Part shown: piece by piece, positions 1-5,446 of the stretch | Layout: the number at the start of each line of letters is the position of its first letter | Position numbering within the stretch: position 1 is the first letter of the stretch | Assembly: GCA_937897315.1 (NCBI GenBank) | Contig: CALCNS010000167.1 | Coordinates: 1-5,446, forward strand | Length of the DNA: 5,446 nt | Direction of reading: 5' to 3' | Source of the DNA: an uncultured Bacillota bacterium | Lineage (GTDB): Bacteria > Bacillota > JAAYKD01 | Made by a program: the position numbers and the translations under genes | The notes under the pieces: generated by a model | The model's input: the letters and a program-made list of their open reading frames with translations, nothing else | What the model was told of the DNA's origin: nothing | The model's database searches: none

Positions 1-1560
1 GGTGGGAATCGATTCCGTACTGGCTGGTGTTTGTAGGATAGCGAAAAGCACTTCTGACATGCCTTCTGGCATGCAAGCCGATGCATACCAGCTAGCGGCT
101 TCTCGGATGGTGGTTTTCGTCAAAGAATGATTCGGATTGTACATACTCATAGCATCTCCGTTATATGTACACCACCCTAAAGCAATTTCCGATAAATCAC
201 CCGTTCCAATCACAAATCCATTTTCTTGATTCGCCACATCCATCAGAATTTGAGTTCGTTCACGAGCTTGTGCATTCTCAAAAGTCACATCATGACGTTC
301 GGGGTTTTGTTGTATGTCTTTGAAATGCTGAAGGCAAGCGTCTACGATAGAGATTTCTCTCGCTTGCACTTGAAGACTTTCCATCAACTGTGCAGCATTA
401 TCATAGGTACGATTTGAAGTACCAAAGCCCGGCATGGTAATGGCTAACACCTGCTCCGCGGATTTTCCCAACCGCCTTGCCGCTTCGACACTCACCAGCA
501 AAGCCAAGGTGGAGTCTAGCCCACCCGAAACGCCTAAAACCACCACTTGGCTACCGGTATGTTTCCACCGTTGTACGACACCACGTACTTGTAAATCGAA
601 GAGGTCGCGAACAAAACGTAGCCGGTGTTCCTGATCCTCCGGCAACCAGGGGTTGACCGAGACAGGGTACTTCAGTTCGCAAGCATCCACTTCTCTACCC
701 GTATATGGCACTTCCGCAAGAATGGTATTTCTTTGTACTCGGCTTCTTTGGTTCTTTTTCGAGAAAAACCGGGTTCGAAGGTTTGATACTTTGCGAATAT
801 GCACATCAGACCATAGCATCTCTTGATCGACTTCTTGCGCTATGAGAGATGTCCCGGCTTCAAACAAAAATCTTGTGTTGTCATATATGACTTCACCACC
901 GGATTCTCCACTCGCAGGAGCAGTATATAACCAAACCGCAGGTATCTTTTGGCTAAGGTAGGTTAACTCTGTTTCTAAGCGTTCTCGACTCCCTGCTGTT
1001 ATCTCTGCAGTATCCGTCCAAATTTGTATGGCAGCATTCTCTGCTGCACGTTCTCCTCCTTGAATGATGTGGATGGTTTGTTCCGATTGTCCCCACTGCA
1101 GAAGACCCTTTCCGATCGGTACTTCCCAAGAACCGATTTTCATCTGCATCGTCTCGTTTTCGTTCCAAGCAGAAAATGCGGAGGTTTCACTTGAAATTTG
1201 TTCCTGCGGAAGAATCGCCCAAACACGGCCTTGACCGATGATGGCTTGACACGCATAAATCTTTTCGCCCACTCGCATGGGTAGACCTATGTTGGCTAGT
1301 ATTTGCCACTGATTACTTTCTTCTGCTAAGGCTATTAGTTGTTCTTTGCACTGGCGCAATAGCAAATCCTGATAAAACAAATCGCCACAAGTTAAGCCAC
1401 TCAAAGCTAATGTGGGAAAAACAGCCCAGTGACACTTAAGTCGATTGGCTTCGCAAAGTAGGTCCGCCAAGCGTTCTTTATTTGCTTTCGGATTGGCCAA
1501 AGATAGCTCAAATCGTGGCATGGCAAAGCGTAGGAATCCCGACAAACTGATATTTTTCAT
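1..1560 (-). CDS. nadE: NAD+ synthase, long two-domain form with degenerate glutaminase domain (3' end outside window)
   Basis: This enzyme converts nicotinate adenine dinucleotide, ATP and an amide or ammonia nitrogen to NAD+ in the cytoplasm. The window holds 520 codons with no stop; relatives run to roughly 640-680 residues, so about the last 120 or more are missing. I translated the frame by hand across its whole length and found it open. Residues 1 to about 275 align with the nitrilase-fold glutaminase domain (FPTLALSGLTCGDL at 48-60, ILANIGLPMRVGEK at 87-100, SGES near 217-220). Residues from about 300 form the synthetase: PP-loop SGGLDS at 345-350, MPGFGTSNRTYDN at 376-388, ARERTQILMDVAN at 432-444, GTGDLSE at 452-458, GWCTYNGD at 462-469. 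The synthetase looks functional. The glutaminase triad Glu-Lys-Cys is replaced by Thr50, Gln119 and Gly168, so glutamine use is doubtful; free ammonia is the likely nitrogen source (inference). The ATG at 1558-1560 follows GGAG inside the end of nadD by 9 bases. Family assignment is very secure. Confidence 0.95.
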   Translation of the reverse strand, partial: MKNISLSGFLRFAMPRFELSLANPKANKERLADLLCEANRLKCHWAVFPTLALSGLTCGDLFYQDLLLRQCKEQLIALAEESNQWQILANIGLPMRVGEKIYACQAIIGQGRVWAILPQEQISSETSAFSAWNENETMQMKIGSWEVPIGKGLLQWGQSEQTIHIIQGGERAAENAAIQIWTDTAEITAGSRERLETELTYLSQKIPAVWLYTAPASGESGGEVIYDNTRFLFEAGTSLIAQEVDQEMLWSDVHIRKVSNLRTRFFSKKNQRSRVQRNTILAEVPYTGREVDACELKYPVSVNPWLPEDQEHRLRFVRDLFDLQVRGVVQRWKHTGSQVVVLGVSGGLDSTLALLVSVEAARRLGKSAEQVLAITMPGFGTSNRTYDNAAQLMESLQVQAREISIVDACLQHFKDIQQNPERHDVTFENAQARERTQILMDVANQENGFVIGTGDLSEIALGWCTYNGDAMSMYNPNHSLTKTTIREAASWYASACMPEGMSEVLFAILQTPASTESIPT

Positions 1561-1564
1561 ACAA

Positions 1565-2155
1565 TCACACTCCATATAAGCGATTCTGTAGGATATACTT
1601 AAGGACTTCAGGATGAATGTGTGTCGATAATACTTTTCCGGAAGCGAGTTGCCGTCGAATCTCAGAGGCACTCAAATCCATTTCGGGTGCATCCGTAATG
1701 TAATGAATGTGCGATGCATGTCGTTCGAAAAAAGTTTGATCTTTCAGATGAGGCTCCAACGTATAACCCGGTCTGGGCACGACCCAAATGTGAAACTTGC
1801 TCAGCAGTGTTTCTGCCTCAATCCAGTTTGGCAATCCGGGGAGATGATCCGCCCCAATTAGAAACGATACTTCTTCTTTTGGATGATTTGCTTGAATCGC
1901 TAGCAACGTATGATAACTGCCCATTGGCAGGGTATCATTACACTCCATTTCCGAAACAGACATATGCTCTTCCCCTTGAAGCATCTCGCGGCACATTTGA
2001 ACCCTATGCCGGCAATCAATTAACCCCTGTTTCGCATAATGATTGCCGACGGGAATCCAAACAATAGGACCCTCGCCTGAGTGATTCAGTACATGTTGTG
2101 CCAGACGATAATGAGCAAGAGTAGGGGGATTGAATGACCCTCCAAATACAATCAT
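1565..2155 (-). CDS. nadD: Nicotinate-nucleotide adenylyltransferase (NadD)
   Basis: NadD transfers AMP from ATP to nicotinate mononucleotide, giving nicotinate adenine dinucleotide, the substrate of the NAD synthase encoded next. The 196-residue length is normal for the family. Visible motifs are the N-terminal nucleotide-binding GGSFNPPTLAH (5-15, covering the T/HxxH element), IPVGNHYAKQG (34-44), the GADHLPGLPNW segment (101-111) that matches the family's GAD-x(3)-LP-x-W element, LSASEIRR (161-168) in the place of the usual ISSTxIR, and a C-terminal HPEVLKYILQNRLY (181-194). I chose the ATG at 2153-2155, 9 bases after GGAGG; a TTG one codon upstream at 2156-2158 is possible and would add one residue. 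The gene ends with TGA 4 bases before the nadE ATG, and its last codons carry the nadE ribosome binding site. A hairpin separates it from the aminotransferase upstream. Confidence 0.94.
   Translation of the reverse strand: MIVFGGSFNPPTLAHYRLAQHVLNHSGEGPIVWIPVGNHYAKQGLIDCRHRVQMCREMLQGEEHMSVSEMECNDTLPMGSYHTLLAIQANHPKEEVSFLIGADHLPGLPNWIEAETLLSKFHIWVVPRPGYTLEPHLKDQTFFERHASHIHYITDAPEMDLSASEIRRQLASGKVLSTHIHPEVLKYILQNRLYGV
1570..1573 (-). promoter_or_regulatory. nadE ribosome binding site inside the nadD 3' end
   Basis: On the minus strand GGAG lies 9 bases before the nadE ATG and is formed by the last sense codons of nadD (Gly-Val, GGA GTG) just before its TGA. Ribosomes terminating on nadD therefore finish on the nadE initiation region, which predicts translational coupling of the two enzymes. 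The site also supports the ATG at 1558-1560 as the nadE start. Confidence 0.7.
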
Positions 2156-2163
2156 CAAAACAG

Positions 2164-2169
2164 CCCTCC
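2164..2169 (-). promoter_or_regulatory. nadD ribosome binding site
   Basis: GGAGGG on the minus strand stands 8-9 bases before the ATG at 2155 and about 5-6 bases before an in-frame TTG at 2158. The spacing suits either, so the stronger ATG codon decides. The site begins only 6 bases after the upstream hairpin and is not part of its stem, so the hairpin does not directly hide it. Confidence 0.7.
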
Positions 2170-2170
2170 A

Positions 2171-2202
2171 AAAGAAAGGTCGTTCCGAAACGAAACGACC
2201 TT
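2171..2202 (-). terminator. Intrinsic terminator or attenuator between the aminotransferase gene and nadD
   Basis: The minus-strand transcript can form an 11-bp stem: AAGGUCGUUUC pairs with GGAACGACCUU around the loop GUUUC, including one U-G pair. It is followed by a U-rich run, UCUUUU. The U-G pair becomes an A-C mismatch on the opposite strand, which supports action on the minus-strand transcript. It starts 18 bases after the aminotransferase stop and ends just before the nadD ribosome binding site. The U run is interrupted by a C, so partial read-through into nadD-nadE is plausible. No alternative antiterminator pairing is evident in the short space upstream. Confidence 0.75.
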
Positions 2203-2220
2203 GCCATTATTTGACTTTTC

Positions 2221-3393
2221 TTATGCCAGAGCTGCACGGAATGTTTTCACAGCCAATTCTGCAGAAACCGGATGTCCCTGAGCCGCCATGGCTTCCGCCA
2301 TCAACACAAGTGCTCTCTCCAACATTTCTGGTGTGGTATTTCCCATATGCCCCAGACGGAATGCTTTACCCGCCAATGAGGCAAGTGCTCCCGATATCAC
2401 CATACCTCTTTCTGCACAGAAAGTACGGAAAGAAGAGTCATCCATTCCTTGTGGATACAGTATACAGCTTAAGGTCGGAGCTGCATGGTCTTCTTGAGCA
2501 AGCGCTTTCATGCCATAAACAGCCAAAGCTTTTCTCACGGCTTTAGCCGTTTTTCGATGTCTAGCATACCTAGCATCCAATCCTTCGTCCATAACCAGTT
2601 TCATTCCCGCTTCGTACGCATTGACCATGTTAACGGCCGGTGTTGCAAAGTATTTGGAGGGATTTTCCATAACAGGTTGCCACATTTTTAAATCCGTATA
2701 ATAGGCAGGAATGGTTTCCATCGCCGCACGAGCTGCCAAAGCTTTGGGACCAAAAGCGACAATTGCAATCCCGGGAGGAACAGCAATCGCCTTCTGACTA
2801 CCGGTTAAAACCACATCAATACGATAATCGGGATGATCCGCATACTGCTTGGACATATTCTCTTCGACAGCTGCAGTTGCACAAACACCATCAAGTATGA
2901 GCAATGCACCACTGGCTTTAATGAGTGGTACCAGCATATCCAAATCGGCTTCCACACCGGTTGAAGTATCTACATGGGTCACGGTAACTGCTTTATACGT
3001 TTTAGCAGATAACATTTCTCGTAATTTTGATAAACACACATGTTCGCCCCATGTGGACTGTAAGGTATCGACTTCAATGCCAAAGGCTTTTCCTAACTGA
3101 ATATATCGATCACCAAAATAGCCATGAGACAAGACCAAAATTCGTTCACCGGGTTTGACCGTATTGACTAAAGCCATCTCCATGGCCAGAGTGCCGGTCC
3201 CACAAATAACAAACACCTGACCATCATGACAATGCAACATCTCTTTGGTCATGGCAATCGCATTGCGATAATTCGCGACAAAACGTGGATCTGTGTGGGC
3301 ATAGGTTTCGGCAGACAAAGCCTCGTAGACTTCGTCAGAAACAGGAGTTGGACCGGGGATTAAGAGCATTTCTTTGTTTTTTGTCATGGACAT
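2221..3393 (-). CDS. Class V PLP-dependent aminotransferase, alanine/serine-glyoxylate type
   Basis: This is a fold-type I PLP enzyme of the class V group that includes alanine-glyoxylate, serine-glyoxylate and ureidoglycine-glyoxylate aminotransferases. It probably moves an amino group from a small amino acid to a 2-oxo acid such as glyoxylate or pyruvate in the cytoplasm. The 390 residues match the family length. Visible are the N-terminal LLIPGPTPVS (10-19), HTDPRF (33-38), the phosphate-binding CGTGTLAMEMA (64-74), D168 in LLILDGVCATAA as the PLP ring-nitrogen partner, the Schiff-base lysine K201 in LTGSQKAIAVPPG, YFATPAVNM (248-256), and R346 in FRLGHMGNTT, the usual substrate carboxylate contact. 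Start: ATG at 3391-3393 sits 7 bases after AGGAGG; Met3 is too close to the next alternative to matter. It follows the GH20-like gene by 31 bases without a terminator, so the two are probably co-transcribed. Exact substrates cannot be read from the sequence. Confidence 0.92.
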   Translation of the reverse strand: MSMTKNKEMLLIPGPTPVSDEVYEALSAETYAHTDPRFVANYRNAIAMTKEMLHCHDGQVFVICGTGTLAMEMALVNTVKPGERILVLSHGYFGDRYIQLGKAFGIEVDTLQSTWGEHVCLSKLREMLSAKTYKAVTVTHVDTSTGVEADLDMLVPLIKASGALLILDGVCATAAVEENMSKQYADHPDYRIDVVLTGSQKAIAVPPGIAIVAFGPKALAARAAMETIPAYYTDLKMWQPVMENPSKYFATPAVNMVNAYEAGMKLVMDEGLDARYARHRKTAKAVRKALAVYGMKALAQEDHAAPTLSCILYPQGMDDSSFRTFCAERGMVISGALASLAGKAFRLGHMGNTTPEMLERALVLMAEAMAAQGHPVSAELAVKTFRAALA

Positions 3394-3400
3394 GAGAGTG

Positions 3401-3406
3401 CCTCCT
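3401..3406 (-). promoter_or_regulatory. Aminotransferase ribosome binding site
   Basis: AGGAGG on the minus strand lies 7 bases before the ATG at 3393, which fixes that codon as the start rather than the in-frame ATG two codons later. It falls in the 31-base gap after the GH20-like gene. Confidence 0.8.
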
Positions 3407-3424
3407 TCGCGTATTCACTGGATT

Positions 3425-4729
3425 CTATTTCGAACGAAACAGAGCTGTAGTTTTCGCCACATATCTCCGGTTTCGATAGTCCCGATATGTTCTCAATGCT
3501 TTTTCGATTTTATGGTGATCTGGGTTTGGATTTGTTACATCATCTAGAGCGATGAGCAACCATTGGCAGGTATGTTGTAGTTCATTTAAAAACCATTTCC
3601 CTCCGACCCTTTGGAACTCCAGGTATTCCAATTGAGCCACTTCACGAATCACGTTATCGCGCCATTGCTTCCATGCAATGAGTTCATTTTCCGTCAGAGG
3701 TCGATTGCTCCTAGACAAGTTAGGACCAAAAAATCGTTCTTCTACCCAATGCTGTAAGTCCTCCTGGTTGTTTGGGCAGGCATGGATTAAGCCATGACAC
3801 AAGGATGCAGCGGAACCGCTGCGTTCGTGAAAATAAATTTCATCTAGCCATGCATGTCCATCTTGATCCTTATTCGTCTCTTGACACCACAGCTTACTAC
3901 TCCATGCTAGTAATGAGTAGGTCATAAAAAGAAATGTGGGTGCTTTTTCTGTGACTTCCTGAAATTGGAGGCTATAGCCAGAATACTCTTGATTTAAGAT
4001 GCTAAGGTCCTGTATGGTTGGTTGAATACCGGTAAAGGCAGACCTTTTGGGATGCACATAGCACGTCTCTGTATCCTGGGTGTTTGTTCGGCTTGCTCGA
4101 TGCCAAGACATCTCGACCATACGTTCCTGTGCGAATTTTTGCCAGAAGAAAATCTGCAAATCCGATATTTGGGTTTGACTCACTTCATCTACACAGAACA
4201 GCTCGAGCTTATTCAGTTTCAATGCAGACATCAGGGTGATGAGTTCTTCCATGGTGTGCTGCTGAGGAATCCCTCCATCAAACAAATCCAAGTGCACTCC
4301 TCTGATTTTTACATCCGGATGATCCGTGATATAACAGGTTGGTACGGTTCTTCCACTAAACAAAAATATTTGTAAAAGTGTTTGTAGAGCATACGCTGCA
4401 CCGATTTTGCTTTTGGATTCGAGAAGAATGGCCTGTTCGGAAATTTCCAAACGGTATGCTTGCTCATGACGAAAGCGAGTTGCGTTGGTCGTGATTTGAC
4501 AATGAAAGCCCTCATATGGAACTTCGGAGGTGTCGATATCGACCGAGATACCGACCTGCTCTTCGACTTTTTGTATAAAACCCTGAATGATTCCTCCTAA
4601 TACCATGAGATCTTCCGAAGACACTTTGAGAATAAAGGGTGAAGGGAGTTGAATATCGGCTTTATGCCACCGGACTGCTCGCGGCATGGGGAGTAAAGGG
4701 GGTGTAATCTTTGGATAACGGGGCACCAT
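3425..4729 (-). CDS. GH20-like protein lacking a recognisable catalytic core; function unknown
   Basis: The first 180 of 434 residues resemble family 20 glycoside hydrolases (beta-N-acetylhexosaminidase type). Residues about 5-135 look like the alpha/beta domain that precedes the barrel, with AYRLEISEQAILLESKS (91-107), GAAYALQTLLQIF (110-122) and VPTCYITDHPDVKIRGVHLD (129-148). Residues 143-178 (RGVHLDLFDGG... LMSALKLNKLELF) match the first barrel strands. After that the similarity fades: the catalytic Asp-Glu motif of the family (HxGxDE) is absent, and the protein is shorter than the usual 550-700 residues. Residues 191-210 may be the next helix and strand, and HWVEERFFG (327-335) resembles the far C-terminal part of relatives. 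There is no signal peptide or membrane segment, so it is predicted cytoplasmic. The reading frame is intact with a near-ideal ribosome binding site, arguing against a fresh pseudogene. A sugar-binding or scaffold role is possible but unproven. It is the first gene after the guaB terminator. Confidence 0.8.
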   Translation of the reverse strand: MVPRYPKITPPLLPMPRAVRWHKADIQLPSPFILKVSSEDLMVLGGIIQGFIQKVEEQVGISVDIDTSEVPYEGFHCQITTNATRFRHEQAYRLEISEQAILLESKSKIGAAYALQTLLQIFLFSGRTVPTCYITDHPDVKIRGVHLDLFDGGIPQQHTMEELITLMSALKLNKLELFCVDEVSQTQISDLQIFFWQKFAQERMVEMSWHRASRTNTQDTETCYVHPKRSAFTGIQPTIQDLSILNQEYSGYSLQFQEVTEKAPTFLFMTYSLLAWSSKLWCQETNKDQDGHAWLDEIYFHERSGSAASLCHGLIHACPNNQEDLQHWVEERFFGPNLSRSNRPLTENELIAWKQWRDNVIREVAQLEYLEFQRVGGKWFLNELQHTCQWLLIALDDVTNPNPDHHKIEKALRTYRDYRNRRYVAKTTALFRSK

Positions 4730-4732
4730 TTA

Positions 4733-4741
4733 TCACCTCCT
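4733..4741 (-). promoter_or_regulatory. Very strong ribosome binding site of the GH20-like gene
   Basis: The minus strand reads AGGAGGTGA, complementary to nine consecutive bases of the usual 16S rRNA tail, with AGGAGG 6 bases before the ATG at 4729. It fixes the start and implies efficient translation of a protein that appears to have no catalytic core. Confidence 0.85.
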
Positions 4742-4797
4742 AATCAATAGCCAATTTCTTGTTTATCTTCTCTTTGCACACCGCTCTTCCCTTCTTC

Positions 4798-4826
4798 AAT
4801 ATAAATCCGACGATTTTTCCTCTAAA
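4798..4826 (-). promoter_or_regulatory. Possible sigma-A type promoter for the GH20-like gene
   Basis: In the gap between the guaB terminator and the GH20-like gene the minus strand carries TTTAGA (4821-4826, 4 of 6 to TTGACA), a 17-base spacer, and TATATT (4798-4803, 5 of 6 to TATAAT). Transcription would begin near 4791 and leave a leader of about 60 bases, rich in purines. Location and spacing are right, but the -35 box is weak and the region is AT-rich, so chance is a real alternative. Confidence 0.35.
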
Positions 4827-4832
4827 GCAACG

Positions 4833-4866
4833 AAAAAAGAACACCATTCTCATCGAACAGTGTTCT
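4833..4866 (-). terminator. Intrinsic terminator of guaB
   Basis: Starting 9 bases after the guaB stop codon, the minus-strand transcript can fold AGAACACUGUUC with GAAUGGUGUUCU around a 5-base loop (GAUGA), a 12-bp stem with two G-U pairs. It is followed by an uninterrupted U run (the six A of 4833-4838 on the plus strand). Both G-U pairs would be mismatches on the other strand, so the signal belongs to the minus-strand transcript. It separates guaB from the genes downstream. Confidence 0.88.
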
Positions 4867-4875
4867 ACTCAAATC

Positions 4876-5446
<571 letters not shown>

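Noticed and set aside
953..1168. Minus-strand open frame in another phase inside nadE, considered as a sign of a frameshift in the degenerate glutaminase domain
   Set aside because: The main nadE frame is open without interruption from 1560 to the window edge and stays alignable on both sides. The alternative frame gives a low-complexity Arg/Ser-rich peptide, so the loss of the triad is by substitution and not by frameshift.
1714..2067. Plus-strand open frame of 117 codons opposite nadD
   Set aside because: It lies wholly within the well-supported nadD gene on the other strand and resembles no family.
2156..2158. TTG as the nadD start codon
   Set aside because: It is in frame and well spaced, but the ATG immediately after it is the stronger start and also suits the ribosome binding site.
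2203..2220. Possible NAD-sensing riboswitch or nadD promoter between the aminotransferase stop and the hairpin
   Set aside because: Only 18 bases are available, too few for a riboswitch. An AATAAT-like -10 has no acceptable -35 box at 17 bases.
2130..2546. Plus-strand open frame of 138 codons
   Set aside because: It runs antisense across the end of the aminotransferase gene, the terminator hairpin and the nadD start. The protein is proline-rich with no recognisable motif, and it has no good ribosome binding site.
4022..4375. Plus-strand open frame of 117 codons opposite the GH20-like gene
   Set aside because: It is antisense to an intact gene that has a near-perfect ribosome binding site; no domain is recognisable.

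Overview
The window looks like a piece of a Bacillota (Firmicutes-type) chromosome. The supporting signs are strong AGGAGG-type ribosome binding sites, short hairpin-plus-T-run terminators, tight co-directional packing, and the style of the IMP dehydrogenase and long-form NAD synthase. I cannot name a genus. All five genes I can support lie on the minus strand, so the locus is read from right to left. I see no mobile element, CRISPR array, tRNA or rRNA.

Layout in transcription order: (1) the C-terminal 189 residues of IMP dehydrogenase (guaB), cut by the right edge and closed by a good intrinsic terminator at about 4833-4866; (2) a 100-base leader with a possible promoter and a near-perfect Shine-Dalgarno; (3) a 434-residue protein with the front end of a family 20 glycoside hydrolase but without the recognisable catalytic part; (4) a class V PLP aminotransferase of the alanine/serine-glyoxylate type, 31 bases downstream; (5) an 11-bp hairpin followed by a U-rich run; (6) nadD, nicotinate-nucleotide adenylyltransferase; (7) nadE, NAD+ synthase of the long two-domain type, 4 bases after nadD, with its ribosome binding site inside the end of nadD. 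nadE is cut by the left edge after 520 codons.

The nadD-nadE pair encodes the last two steps of NAD+ synthesis (NaMN to NaAD to NAD+) and is very probably translationally coupled. IMP dehydrogenase is an NAD+-using enzyme of GMP synthesis, but the terminator separates it from the rest. I see no clear metabolic link between the GH20-like protein or the aminotransferase and the NAD genes.

The most notable observation is in nadE. The synthetase domain keeps its motifs, but the N-terminal nitrilase-type glutaminase domain has lost all three catalytic residues: Glu is replaced by Thr50, Lys by Gln119 and Cys by Gly168, and there is no cysteine at all between residues 105 and 293. The encoded enzyme is predicted to be unable to use glutamine by the usual route. 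The nearby GH20-like gene also appears to have lost its catalytic core while remaining an intact, well-translated reading frame.
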